Below are positions 35,358 through 45,601 of a stretch of 64,000 nt of DNA, piece after piece (the stretch's first letter is position 1; every line of letters starts with the position of its first letter). Below the pieces are notes generated by a model. It was not told the DNA's origin and made no database searches. It was given only the letters and a program-made list of their open reading frames with translations. Origin of the DNA: Alphaproteobacteria bacterium. Its GTDB lineage: Bacteria; Pseudomonadota; Alphaproteobacteria; JAEULC01. The position numbers and the translations under genes are program-made. Where the stretch lies: assembly GCA_020851015.1 (NCBI GenBank), contig JADZDN010000036.1, positions 1 to 64,000 on the forward strand, written 5' to 3'.

Positions 35358-36671
35358 TCAGGAAACGCGCAGCAATTGCGCATGATCGTCCAGGAACTGG
35401 CCGAACGCTTCGGCGAACGCATCGGTGACAGCATCGGTCATCGGCAGCGACAGCGCAAGCATGCCTCGCGGAGTCATGTACTGCCCGCGCCGCAGCATCT
35501 CGAGCTGCAGCAGCTTCAGCCAGGCCGTCGACGCGTGGGCCACCGCGTCCGGCGACCGAACCGGTCCGCGCACGAAGTGGATATTCATCACCGATCCCGT
35601 ACCGGTAACGCTGACCGGCAGGCCGCGGGACTCGATCGAGCCGTTCAACCGCTCGCGCAGCCGGTCGCCGCGGGCATTGAGATCGGTCGCCGCCGCGGCC
35701 GTGAAGACGCGCGACAACCCAGCCGCTCCCGCCGCCATGGTCAGGACGTTGTTGTTGAAGGTTCCGGCATGCGTCAGCGCCTGCGGGTGGTCGGGATCGA
35801 AGCGCTCCATGATCGCGCGCTTGCCCCCGAAGCCTCCGAAGCTGAGGCCGCCGCCCAGGTACTTGCCCATCGACATCATGTCCGGCGTTACTCCGAGCTT
35901 GCTCTGGAGGCCGCCGGGCGACAGGCGGGAGGTGATCACCTCGTCGAAGGCCAGGATGATGCCGAGCTTGCGCGTTTCCTCGCGCAGTGCCGCGGCGAAC
36001 GCGGGTTCGGCGGGAATGCAGCCGCCTCCGCCCAGCATCGGCTCCATCACCACGGCTGCGAGCGTGTCCCTGTGCTCGCGGATCAAGGCCACCGTCCGGT
36101 CGATGTCGTTATAGTGCCCGAAGACGAACGGGAACGGGATATTCAGCGGCGAGATCCCGTGGCTGAACATCAGCACGCCGCCGTGATAGGCCTCGCGCAT
36201 CACCATGATCGCGGGCTTGCCCGATACCACGCGCGCCGTGCTCATCAGCATGACGTTCGCTTCGGTGCCGGAATTGCAGAACCGCACCAGGTCGAGCGCG
36301 GGAAAGCGTGCGACGAGCAGTTCGCTGAGTTGCGTCTCGTAGCGATTGGGCGCGCCCAGCACGATTCCCTTGTCGAGTGCCTCGACGACGGCCGCGCGGA
36401 TCACCGGGTCCGAATGCCCGTAAAGGCCGGCGCTGTATTCGCACACGAAGTCGGCGTAGCGGTTTCCGTCATAGTCCCACACAAAGCAACCCTCGCCGCG
36501 CTCGAGCGCCACGGGGAACGGCGGGTAATGCAGGATCGTCCGCGTATTGCCGCCGGGCATGCTGCGCTTGGCATCCTCGTGGCGGCTCTGGCTCCGCCGG
36601 TTGGTTTGCACGAAGCGCTGCTCCGCGTCGTCGATTGCGCTTTCCAGATCGAGATTGCGTACTGTTGCCAT
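35358..36671 (-). CDS. Class III aminotransferase (glutamate-1-semialdehyde aminomutase-like)
   Basis: A 437-residue PLP enzyme of fold type I. PLP-binding Lys270 (MGKYLGGG) and Asp243 (FDEV) are in place. Relatives include HemL and beta-amino-acid aminotransferases; its separation from heme genes and the catabolic context argue against HemL. ATG 36671 follows GGGGGTG and avoids overlap with the previous gene. Amino donor and acceptor cannot be told. Confidence 0.87.
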   Translation of the reverse strand: MATVRNLDLESAIDDAEQRFVQTNRRSQSRHEDAKRSMPGGNTRTILHYPPFPVALERGEGCFVWDYDGNRYADFVCEYSAGLYGHSDPVIRAAVVEALDKGIVLGAPNRYETQLSELLVARFPALDLVRFCNSGTEANVMLMSTARVVSGKPAIMVMREAYHGGVLMFSHGISPLNIPFPFVFGHYNDIDRTVALIREHRDTLAAVVMEPMLGGGGCIPAEPAFAAALREETRKLGIILAFDEVITSRLSPGGLQSKLGVTPDMMSMGKYLGGGLSFGGFGGKRAIMERFDPDHPQALTHAGTFNNNVLTMAAGAAGLSRVFTAAAATDLNARGDRLRERLNGSIESRGLPVSVTGTGSVMNIHFVRGPVRSPDAVAHASTAWLKLLQLEMLRRGQYMTPRGMLALSLPMTDAVTDAFAEAFGQFLDDHAQLLRVS

Positions 36672-36696
36672 GATCACCCCCAGCGAAATCCGCCGC

Positions 36697-38295
36697 TCAA
36701 TACCCCAGGGCCTGTCCATCCGCGCGGCTATCGGCGCCGCCGGTGAAGGTTCCTGCCTGCCAGTCGATCGCGATCATATGCGCCGCGCCGAGCGTCTGCG
36801 GCCAGCGTAACGGATTGTGGCCCATCGCCGCCAGGGAAGCCGCGGCTGCATCGGGGATTCCGCGCTCCAGGCGGTAGCCCTCGCCGAAGGCAAAGCCGCG
36901 CGGCAGGTCGATCGCCGCCTGCGGGTTCATCGCGTAGTCGACGACGTTCGACAGAATCCAGGCCTGGCCGAAAGGCTGGAAATGGCCGCCGACCATGCCA
37001 TACAGCAGGACCGGCCGGTCGTTGCGCATTGCCATGGCCGGAATGATCGTGTGGAATGGGCGCTTGCGCGGGCCGACGCAGTTTGGATGCCCTTCCGCGA
37101 GCGTAAATCCGGCGGCGCGGTCCTGGAGGACGACGCCCGACTCCGGCGCGGTGATAGCGCTGCCATAGCTCTGATAGACCGAATTGATCATCGATACGGC
37201 CGTGCGTTCGCGATCGACCGCGCAGAGGTAGCTGGTATTCGCCGGGCGCGGCGCCGGCAGCGGCAGGTCGGACGCGCGTTCCGGATCGATGGCATCGGAA
37301 CAGGCCTTCGCAAAGCCAAGCTCCAGGCGCTTCTCGACCAGACGGCGGCTGCGAGGATCGTCGCCCACCACGGCATCGCGTTCCGCATAGGCGCGCTTCG
37401 CCGCCTCCGCCAGGGCATGCAGCCGGACCGGCGAAACGGGCTGATCGTCCAGCCAATCGAGCTGATCGAGGATGTTGAGCATAAGCAGCGCCGTGAAGCC
37501 TTGCCCCGCGGGCGGGCACTGATGCAAGTCCAGTCCGCGGTACCGGCTTTTGAGGGGGCGGACGTAGCGGGACTCAAACGCGGCGAAATCGTCCAGCGCG
37601 TGAAGGCCCCCAAGCTGGCGCAGGTATCCGACCATGTCCTGCGCCACGGGTCCGCGGTAGAAGCCGTCGCGCCCCTCCGCCGCGATCCGGCGCAGCGTCG
37701 CGCCAAGCTGCGGCTGGCGGAAGACCCGTCCCGGCGCCGGCGCCTGTCCGCCGGGCAGATGGATGCGTGCCGTGTTGGGATCGAGGGTCAGCCGCGACGC
37801 GCACATCGCCCAGTCGAAGGCGACGCGCTCGTGGATCGGATGTCCCTGCTCGGCATAGCGGATGGCGGGGGCCAGCAGCTCGGCCATCGCGCGCGTGCCA
37901 TGATCGCGCGCCAGGCGGCACCACGCATCGACCGCGCCGGGGACGGTCACGGAGTGCGGCCCTTCGAAGGGCATCGCGCGAAGCCCCAGGCGGCGATAGG
38001 CATCGGCCGTGCCCGCCGCGGGCGCCCAGCCGGCGCCGTCCAGCGCGACGATATCGCCGCCGCCCTTCGGGCAGACCAGCGCGAAGCAATCCCCGCCGAT
38101 GCCCGACTGCTCGGGCTCGACAACGCCAAGCACGGCGGCGGCGGCGATCGCCGCGTCGACCGCGTTGCCTCCGCGTCGCATCATGTCAAGCCCAGCGGCG
38201 GTCGCCAGGGGATGGGCGGTGGCGATCATCGCCTCGCCGGCGATCGCCGCCGAACGCCCGGGTCGATGGAAGTCGCGCGTTTGGGAAACGGCCAT
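36697..38295 (-). CDS. Gamma-glutamyltransferase-like Ntn-hydrolase
   Basis: A 532-residue protein with the GGT motifs: GGNAVDAA (42-49), GDGFA-like GGDCFAL near 68-73, and the nucleophile Thr354 (NTSYLCAVD) where the precursor would self-cleave into two chains. It lacks a signal peptide, so unlike classic GGT it would stay in the cytoplasm. It could hydrolyse gamma-glutamyl amides or act as a cephalosporin-acylase-like amidase. ATG 38295 is the family start; upstream codons are in the divergent promoter region. Confidence 0.88.
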   Translation of the reverse strand: MAVSQTRDFHRPGRSAAIAGEAMIATAHPLATAAGLDMMRRGGNAVDAAIAAAAVLGVVEPEQSGIGGDCFALVCPKGGGDIVALDGAGWAPAAGTADAYRRLGLRAMPFEGPHSVTVPGAVDAWCRLARDHGTRAMAELLAPAIRYAEQGHPIHERVAFDWAMCASRLTLDPNTARIHLPGGQAPAPGRVFRQPQLGATLRRIAAEGRDGFYRGPVAQDMVGYLRQLGGLHALDDFAAFESRYVRPLKSRYRGLDLHQCPPAGQGFTALLMLNILDQLDWLDDQPVSPVRLHALAEAAKRAYAERDAVVGDDPRSRRLVEKRLELGFAKACSDAIDPERASDLPLPAPRPANTSYLCAVDRERTAVSMINSVYQSYGSAITAPESGVVLQDRAAGFTLAEGHPNCVGPRKRPFHTIIPAMAMRNDRPVLLYGMVGGHFQPFGQAWILSNVVDYAMNPQAAIDLPRGFAFGEGYRLERGIPDAAAASLAAMGHNPLRWPQTLGAAHMIAIDWQAGTFTGGADSRADGQALGY

Positions 38296-38349
38296 CGGCG
38301 AGACGGTATTACAGGCGGAAGTCGCCGGGCAACCGTGAGCGCGGTGCGA

Positions 38350-38366
38350 CGTTCCGCCGCGGAACG
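38350..38366. promoter_or_regulatory. Inverted repeat in the divergent ggt/dpp-type intergenic region
   Basis: CGTTCCG (38350-38356), CCG, CGGAACG (38360-38366) is a perfect 7-base inverted repeat. It lies in the 147-base gap between two divergent starts (38295 and 38443). This is a candidate operator for a regulator not encoded in the window, or a transcript hairpin. It does not resemble AGTATACT. Confidence 0.35.
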
Positions 38367-38442
38367 GCGCGCCGCCGCCGGGCGCTGGCCCTGTGCCGGC
38401 CGATGGGCTAGAGCTTTGGTCTTGCAATGCAGCGAGGACCGG

Positions 38443-39384
38443 GTGGGTGCCTACATCGTCCGACGCCTTCTCGCGACCATTCCCGTCATGGCGGTGGTAG
38501 CGGTCGTCGTTTTCCTGCTGATCCATCTTTCGCCGGGCGATCCGGCGGCGGTCATCGCCGGCGACACGGCGACACCCGAGCAGATCACCCTGATCCGCGC
38601 CCGGCTGGGCCTGGACGAGCCGCTATGGACGCAGTTCGGCATCTGGAGCTGGGCAATTCTGCGCGGCGACCTGGGCGTGTCGATTTTTTCCAACATTCCG
38701 GTCGCGACGCTGATCCTGCAGCGAGCGGGCCCGACCCTGGCGCTGGCGACAACGACGATCGCCGTCGCCATCGTCATCGCCGTCGGTGCCGGCGTGCTGT
38801 CGGCCTGGAAGTCGGGAACCTGGGTCGACCGCGCCGTCATGGCGATGGCGGTCGCCGGATTTTCGGTTCCGGTGTTCGTGGTCGGCTACGGGCTGATCTT
38901 CCTGTTCGCGATGGAATTGAAATGGCTGCCGGTCCAGGGCTACGTGCCGATCGACCGCGGCCTGTGGCCCTGGCTGCGAAACCTGATCCTGCCCAGCATG
39001 ACGCTGGGCTTCGCCTATGTCGCGCTCATCGCCCGGATGACCCGCGCCACGATGATCGAGGTGCTGAACGAGGACTTCATCCGGACGGCGACGGCCAAGG
39101 GCGTGCCCACCGCGCGGATGCTGATCCGACACGGCCTTGCCAACGCGGCGGTGCCCGTGGTCACCGTGATCGGAATCGGCGTCGCCCTGCTGATCGGCGG
39201 GGTTGTCATTACCGAAAGCGTCTTCAACATCCCCGGCGTCGGGCGGCTCACGGTGGATGCCATCATGAAACGCGATTTTCCGATGATCCAGGGTGTGATC
39301 CTGGTCTTCTCCGCGATCTATGTGCTGATCAATCTGGCGATCGACATCCTTTATACGGTTCTCGATCCGCGCATCCGGTACTAG
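38443..39384 (+). CDS. Peptide-type ABC transporter permease (DppB-like)
   Basis: A 313-residue inner-membrane protein with six helices. The N-terminus is VGAYIVRRLLATIP, the family start, and the EAA loop (IRTATAKG) lies near residue 220. The start is GTG 38443 with GAGGA 8 bases upstream. It heads the plus-strand operon of two permeases and two ATPases. Confidence 0.93.
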   Translation: MGAYIVRRLLATIPVMAVVAVVVFLLIHLSPGDPAAVIAGDTATPEQITLIRARLGLDEPLWTQFGIWSWAILRGDLGVSIFSNIPVATLILQRAGPTLALATTTIAVAIVIAVGAGVLSAWKSGTWVDRAVMAMAVAGFSVPVFVVGYGLIFLFAMELKWLPVQGYVPIDRGLWPWLRNLILPSMTLGFAYVALIARMTRATMIEVLNEDFIRTATAKGVPTARMLIRHGLANAAVPVVTVIGIGVALLIGGVVITESVFNIPGVGRLTVDAIMKRDFPMIQGVILVFSAIYVLINLAIDILYTVLDPRIRY

Positions 39385-39393
39385 GGAAGCGCC

Positions 39394-40269
39394 ATGGCCG
39401 ATGTTTTCGCCGATGCCGAACTTGCCGCCGGTGCAAAGCGCGCTGGATGGCGTGACTTCGTGCGCCGCAATCCGATGATCGTCGCCGGCGCGGGGCTGCT
39501 GGGGTTCATGACGCTGCTCGCGCTTGCCGCACCGTGGATTGCCGGCGATCCTCTGGCGATCGAGCCGCTGAACCGGCTGAGACCGCCGTCCGCGGCCAAC
39601 TGGTTCGGGACCGACCATCTCGGACGCGACGTCTACACCCGCACGATCTACGGGACCCAGATTTCGCTGATGGTCGGTCTTTCGGTAGCGGCGATCAGCA
39701 TCTCCGTCGGGCTGGCGATCGGCCTCGTCGCCGGCTACGTGCGCTGGCTCGACGGGCCGGTGCTGCGGGTGATGGACGGGCTGATGGCGATTCCGGCAAT
39801 CCTGCTGGCGATCGGGCTCATCGCGCTCAACAAGGCCAGCGTGGGGATCGTCATCTTCGCCATCGCCGTGCCCGAGATCCCCCGCGTCGTGCGCCTGGTG
39901 CGCAGCGTCGTGCTGACGGTGCGCGAGCGGCTATTCGTCGAAGCCGCGATTGCCGGCGGCATGCCGCGTCGCCGGATCGTGGTTCGCCACATTCTGCCCA
40001 GCACGATCGCACCGCTCGTCGTCCAGGCGACCTACGTCTGCGGCTCGGCGATCCTGATCGAGGCCGGGCTCAGCTTCCTGGGCGCCGGCACGCCGCCCGA
40101 GATTCCGACCTGGGGCAACATGATCGCGAACAGCCGCGTCTATCTGCAACTGGCGCCCTGGGGCCTTTTCTATCCGAGCCTGCTGCTGGCGATCACCGTC
40201 CTGGCCGTGAATCTTCTCGGCGACGGCTTGCGCGACCGGCTCGATCCCCAGATAGCCCGCCGCATGTAG
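39394..40269 (+). CDS. Peptide-type ABC transporter permease (DppC-like)
   Basis: A 291-residue permease with an N-terminal cytoplasmic stretch, six helices and the conserved GTDHLGRDVYTR segment of DppC/OppC near residue 70. The EAA-type loop reads AAIAGGMPRRRI near residue 185. It follows DppB-like by 9 bases. Confidence 0.93.
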   Translation: MADVFADAELAAGAKRAGWRDFVRRNPMIVAGAGLLGFMTLLALAAPWIAGDPLAIEPLNRLRPPSAANWFGTDHLGRDVYTRTIYGTQISLMVGLSVAAISISVGLAIGLVAGYVRWLDGPVLRVMDGLMAIPAILLAIGLIALNKASVGIVIFAIAVPEIPRVVRLVRSVVLTVRERLFVEAAIAGGMPRRRIVVRHILPSTIAPLVVQATYVCGSAILIEAGLSFLGAGTPPEIPTWGNMIANSRVYLQLAPWGLFYPSLLLAITVLAVNLLGDGLRDRLDPQIARRM

Positions 40270-40274
40270 CCCTG

Positions 40275-41296
<1,022 letters not shown>

Positions 41297-41300
<4 letters not shown>

Positions 41301-42271
41301 TCGCGCCAGCGCTTCTCGACGTCGACGGCCTCGTAAAGCATTTTCCGATTACGCGCGGCCTGTTCGCGCGACGGATCGGCATGGTGCGCGCGGTGGACGG
41401 CGTCTCGTTCCGGCTCGATGCCGGCGAGACGCTCTGCATCGTCGGCGAGAGCGGCTGCGGCAAGTCGACGGTCGGCCGCTGCGTGTTGCGGCTGTTGCCG
41501 CCCACCGCAGGCCGGATCCGGCTCGAAGGCGTCGATATCAGCGGGCTTGGCGAGGATGCGCTGCGTCCGCACCGCCGCCGGATGCAGATCGTGTTCCAGG
41601 ACCCCTATGCCTCGCTGAACCCCCGGCTGACCGCCGGCGAGATCGTCGCGGAGCCTCTGGAGAATTTCGGCATTGCAACCGGCGTCGTGCGCCGCGAAAA
41701 AGTGGCGGCGCTGCTGGCGCGGGTCGGGCTGCGTCCGGAATCGATGGCGCGCTACCCGTTCGAGTTCTCCGGCGGCCAGCGCCAGCGCCTCGGCCTGGCC
41801 CGCGCTCTGGCGCTCGAACCGCGCCTGATCGTCGCCGATGAGCCGGTGTCGGCGTTGGACGTGTCGGTACAGGCGCAGGTATTGAACCTGATGATGGACC
41901 TCCAGGAGGAATACGGAGTCGCCTATCTCTTCATCTCGCACGACCTGGGCGTGGTCGAGCACATAGCGGACCGCATTGCGGTGATGTACCTGGGCGAAAT
42001 GGTCGAGCTGGCAGACAAACCCGCCTTATTCGGCGAGCCTTTGCATCCCTATACCAGGGCATTGCTGGGGGCGGCCCCGATCGCCGATCCCGCCGCACGC
42101 CGCGACAGCCCCATTATCGAGGGCGACGTGCCCTCCCCGGCCAACCCGCCGCCGGGCTGCCGGTTCCACACCCGCTGCCCTCACGCGATGCCGCGCTGCC
42201 GGACGGAAGCGCCGAAATATGCCGAGATTTCGTCACGGCGCTGGGTCGCCTGCCACCTGCACGCGCCTTGA
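41297..42271 (+). CDS. Peptide-type ABC transporter ATPase (DppF-like)
   Basis: A 324-residue ATPase with [20 protein letters not shown], the signature FSGGQRQR, and [15 protein letters not shown] 41297 overlaps the upstream stop (ATGA). It ends 13 bases before the convergent hemerythrin gene, which marks the junction to the denitrification island. Confidence 0.95.
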
Positions 42272-42284
42272 GAACGCGGCTTCG

Positions 42285-42680
42285 TCATCCCAGGGCCCGG
42301 TGCAGGCGGGCATCGTGCGTCTGGAAATGCCGACCGAACCAGGCGCTCAGCGTGCCACCGAGGTCTGCCTTTCCCGCCGCGTAGTCGCCGGAATCGAACC
42401 CTTCCATGATCTCCCTGATCTCGTCCAGCAGCGCTTCGTGGTCTTCCTTGTGCTCGTCGTAGAGCTGGTAGCGGCTATCGCGCATGATCTTCTCCTCGAG
42501 CGCGAAATGCGCCGCGATGGCCTCGTGGATCTCGGCAAGGAACGAGGCGATGCGCGGCTCGGGGCTGCCTTCCACCATGGTCTGGTGGAGATGGTTGATC
42601 AGCTTGATCAGCTCGCGGTGTTCGTAGTCCACCTCGGCCACGCCGATCGTGAACTGCTGCCGCCATTCCAGCAACGCCAT
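42285..42680 (-). CDS. Bacteriohemerythrin
   Basis: A 131-residue four-helix protein with the diiron pattern of hemerythrins: His in YEHRELI, then HLHQTM, HFALEEKIM, HKEDHEALL and near the C-terminus HFQTHDARL. It binds O2 or NO reversibly. ATG 42680 follows GGGAGG; the domain start MALLEWRQQF is characteristic. It is last in the NO-reductase-like operon, so an NO/O2 storage or delivery role is plausible. Confidence 0.93.
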   Translation of the reverse strand: MALLEWRQQFTIGVAEVDYEHRELIKLINHLHQTMVEGSPEPRIASFLAEIHEAIAAHFALEEKIMRDSRYQLYDEHKEDHEALLDEIREIMEGFDSGDYAAGKADLGGTLSAWFGRHFQTHDARLHRALG

Positions 42681-42691
42681 GGATGCCTCCC

Positions 42692-43195
42692 TCAGCGCAG
42701 CACGAAGCCGCCCGCTTCGGTCCGGAAATCGACGACAATATTCTGCCGCGGTTCGATCACTACATCGAACGCCCGCTCGTAGTCGAATCCCTCGGCGCGG
42801 TCGCTGTCGCGCAGACGCAGCCCCAGGCGGTGCGGTCCCGGAGCCAGGCCGAAGCGCCGGTAGGCACGCGAGGCGCCGTCGCCCGACAGGCCGCTGGGCG
42901 GCAGAATGGCACGGTAGAGCGTCTTGCCGTCGACGTCCATTTCGACCAGCAGCGGCACGCGTTCGCGCGGGCAAGAGCGCGCCACGCGCATGTTCGGCGG
43001 CAGCTTGGCGATTTCCTCCGCGCTAAGCTGGCGGCAGCCGCCGCGCTTCTGGCCGCCATGGCTGAAGCTGAGCTTGACCTCGCCGCGATCCGCGGGCGTG
43101 TAGGTGTAGCTGGGCGAAGCCGAGAAATAGCCGATCAGCAGGCCGAACGCCCCATAGATCACCGCCTGCCCGGCGTATCGCAGCACGGGGCTCAT
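42692..43195 (-). CDS. Conserved hypothetical protein of the denitrification operon
   Basis: A 167-residue protein with one N-terminal membrane anchor (residues 8-25) and a periplasmic domain of mainly beta character with two cysteines (C54 and C75). No known family is recognised. ATG 43195 overlaps the stop of the cytochrome b fusion (ATGA), so it is translationally coupled and probably works with it. Confidence 0.7.
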   Translation of the reverse strand: MSPVLRYAGQAVIYGAFGLLIGYFSASPSYTYTPADRGEVKLSFSHGGQKRGGCRQLSAEEIAKLPPNMRVARSCPRERVPLLVEMDVDGKTLYRAILPPSGLSGDGASRAYRRFGLAPGPHRLGLRLRDSDRAEGFDYERAFDVVIEPRQNIVVDFRTEAGGFVLR

Positions 43196-44754
43196 TCGGC
43201 TGGCTCGCGCACGGCGGCCGCGGGTGCCGGCGCCGGGGACGGCAGGGCGTCAAGCTCGCGCCGAAAGCGGGCGATCGCGGCGGACAGGCCCACGATCTCG
43301 CCGCTGTCGGCCCATTGGACCCTTAGACGCTCGCGCGGCACCCGCTTGCGCAGGCGCGGATCGCGCTTGCCGTCGATCCGCTCCAGCGTCCAGCGCGTGC
43401 CCAGCCGGTTGACGCAGGTGCCCTCGCGGCAGCCCGTCACGAAAACCCCGTCCGCCATCCGGCGGCTCAGCACGTAGTCGATGAAGGACGGCGGCAACGA
43501 GCCGATGCAGGGCAGCGAGACGACCGCGACGCCGTCCGCCTCGACCGCGGCGGCCGGAACCGCCTGCGCACAGCCGAAGACCAGTACGGCCGGGCGTGCC
43601 GACAGCTTGGCCGCCGCCGCCTGCGTCATTTCGCGCAGCATGCGCAGCGAGAAGTCCGGCATGTCGATGCCGGTCGCCAGTTCCTCGGTGCGCCGGAACG
43701 GCATGGAGGTCGGGCAGGCGGCCATGCAGATGCCGCAGGACACGCAGAGCGAGGCGGTGACGGCGGCCTGCTGGACGAACGGGCGCCCGTCGCTGCGCGG
43801 CACCATCGCCACCGCGCCGTAGGGGCAGTCCGCCGCGCAGCGTGCGCAGCCGTTGCAATGGTCGAGATCGACCACCGCGGCACTTGCCCTCCGCATGGGC
43901 GGCAGCCATGGCGTTGCCAGCAGCGCCAGCGTCACCGCACCGGCCACGCCCCACATGGTCTTGTAGGAGAGCAGTTCGAACAGCGGATACCAAGCCAGGT
44001 AGAACCAGTCGAGATGCAGTTGGCCCGGCACCTTGGCCAGGTCGGCCGGCGCATGACTCACGGCGGGATAGGCCAGCGCCAGGGCGAGCATCAAGAGCGT
44101 GGTGCCCACCGCCAGCCCCCGCGGCGGATTGATGCGAGGCTTGGTGATTCGCTGGAGATGCAGCCAGAGCACGAACAGAAGGATCAGCGGGATCGCAATG
44201 TGCAGGAAGATCAGCAGGGTGAAGAACCGGTCGTCCAGGCTGTCGCGGGCGAGGAAATTGCGCGCGATGGGCTCGCCGAAGATCGGCAGCGTGTCGAGCC
44301 ACTCGGTCGTCGCGATCGCGATGTACTGCGCCAGCTCGTCCCACACCAGCCAGTAGCCGGTGATGCCCGAAGCATAGACCAGCCAGAGCACCGGCACGCC
44401 GGTGATCCACGAGAACCATCGCACGCCGCGGAGCCGGTCATAGGCGAACTCGCGCGCCAGATGCAGCAGCATCATGACGACGAGCGCATCCGATGCGTAG
44501 CGATGGAAGCTCCGCATCACGCCGCCGAGATACCACTGGACATGCGTCAACCGCTCGATCGAGGCGTAGACCCGCTCGACGCCGGTATCGAAACCGATAT
44601 AGAGGTAGATGCCGCTGACCGCGACAATCCAATAGTAGAAGAACCCCAGCGCGCCGAGGTTGTGAAACGGGTTCCATGCCGACCCGAAAGCGCGGTCGAA
44701 GGTGCGTTCCAAGGCGGCGAACGCGGACCGCAGGAGGCGCTTGATCTGTCCCAC
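43192..44754 (-). CDS. Cytochrome b / two [4Fe-4S] ferredoxin / MvhD-like fusion protein
   Basis: A 520-residue fusion. Residues 1-210 are a cytochrome b N-terminal domain with four heme ligands in two HX13H pairs (H84/H98, H185/H199), plus a further helix near 265-285. Residues 297-350 are a 2x[4Fe-4S] ferredoxin (C300, C303, C306, C310; C337, C340, C343, C347). Residues 385-470 resemble MvhD/FlpD hydrogenase delta subunits (C395, C416, C442, C447). The protein links the membrane quinone pool with cytoplasmic iron-sulfur carriers. The start GTG 44754 follows GAGG. The longer frame to 44925 runs into SCO1. Confidence 0.85.
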   Translation of the reverse strand: MGQIKRLLRSAFAALERTFDRAFGSAWNPFHNLGALGFFYYWIVAVSGIYLYIGFDTGVERVYASIERLTHVQWYLGGVMRSFHRYASDALVVMMLLHLAREFAYDRLRGVRWFSWITGVPVLWLVYASGITGYWLVWDELAQYIAIATTEWLDTLPIFGEPIARNFLARDSLDDRFFTLLIFLHIAIPLILLFVLWLHLQRITKPRINPPRGLAVGTTLLMLALALAYPAVSHAPADLAKVPGQLHLDWFYLAWYPLFELLSYKTMWGVAGAVTLALLATPWLPPMRRASAAVVDLDHCNGCARCAADCPYGAVAMVPRSDGRPFVQQAAVTASLCVSCGICMAACPTSMPFRRTEELATGIDMPDFSLRMLREMTQAAAAKLSARPAVLVFGCAQAVPAAAVEADGVAVVSLPCIGSLPPSFIDYVLSRRMADGVFVTGCREGTCVNRLGTRWTLERIDGKRDPRLRKRVPRERLRVQWADSGEIVGLSAAIARFRRELDALPSPAPAPAAAVREPAE

Positions 44755-44791
44755 TATCGGCCTCGAGACTGGTATAGACGCGAACGCTCGT

Positions 44792-45601
44792 TCAGGCTTG
44801 CTGGGCGCGCAGGCGCAGCCAGTTCCGCACAAGCACCCAGCCCGTTCCCGCAAGCGAAACCAGGCCGGCCAGTGCCCCGACGAAGATGGCGTAGCTGAAG
44901 CGGTAGCGATCCTGCGTCGGATCATAGACCGTACACAACAGACGCAGCCGGTCCCACCATGTCGACGGCTCGGTGAACCGCGCCGGCCGGCCGTAGACGA
45001 GCTGCTTCAGCGGCTCGACCACCGCCGAACTCTTGAAATCGGAACCGTAGACCTGCCAGTAGACCTGGCCCTGGGCGTCCACGATGGTCGTCTGCGCCAC
45101 GTGGTCGAACCCGCGCGGCGACCGTACGAAGGTGAAGCCGACGTCGCGCGCCAGGGAATCGATGGCCGCCGCGCTGCCGCTGAGGAAGGTCCAGCCCGGC
45201 TGGTCCAGCCCCTGGCTCTTGGCGAAGGCGTGCATGCGCTCCGGCGTGTCGACCCCGGCTTCGAAGCCGACCACCGCGACCTGGAAACTGTCGCGTGGCA
45301 GTGCCTGGCGCGCGACCGCCACGGCATGCAGCAGGCTCTGCGCGATCAGCGGGCAGGTGTGGTAGCAGCCGGTGTAGATCAGCGGCAGGATCAGCGGCCT
45401 GCCGCGCAGCGCGGCCAGCGTGACGGTGCGGCCGTGGTGGTCGACGAATTCATTGTCAGCCAGGGCGCGCCCCACGGCCGCAGCACTGACCGACAGCGCG
45501 GCGCGCTCGTCCAAACGGCCATTGCCGTCGACCGGCGCGCCGGCGGCGGAAAATGCCGTTGCGCAGGCCGCCGCGACCGCAAGCGCGCGGAACACGCTCA
45601 C
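44792..45601 (-). CDS. SCO1/SenC copper chaperone
   Basis: A 269-residue thioredoxin-fold protein with CX3C (TGCYHTCPL) and the distal His (DHVAQTT), which bind copper for CuA assembly. It has an N-terminal signal/anchor and a C-terminal membrane helix (about 240-260). GTG 45601 overlaps the stop of the heme farnesyltransferase gene (GTGA). It is expected to metallate the CuA domain of the subunit at 48191-48736. Confidence 0.92.
   Translation of the reverse strand: MSVFRALAVAAACATAFSAAGAPVDGNGRLDERAALSVSAAAVGRALADNEFVDHHGRTVTLAALRGRPLILPLIYTGCYHTCPLIAQSLLHAVAVARQALPRDSFQVAVVGFEAGVDTPERMHAFAKSQGLDQPGWTFLSGSAAAIDSLARDVGFTFVRSPRGFDHVAQTTIVDAQGQVYWQVYGSDFKSSAVVEPLKQLVYGRPARFTEPSTWWDRLRLLCTVYDPTQDRYRFSYAIFVGALAGLVSLAGTGWVLVRNWLRLRAQQA

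Noticed and set aside
35358..36671. HemL, glutamate-1-semialdehyde aminomutase of heme synthesis
   Set aside because: It lies among peptide and amine catabolism genes and not near heme genes; the family also includes catabolic aminotransferases.
36817..38442. N-terminal 540 codons of the 855-codon frame leading into the DppB-like permease
   Set aside because: The extension is antisense to the gamma-glutamyltransferase-like gene; the permease starts at GTG 38443 with a ribosome site.
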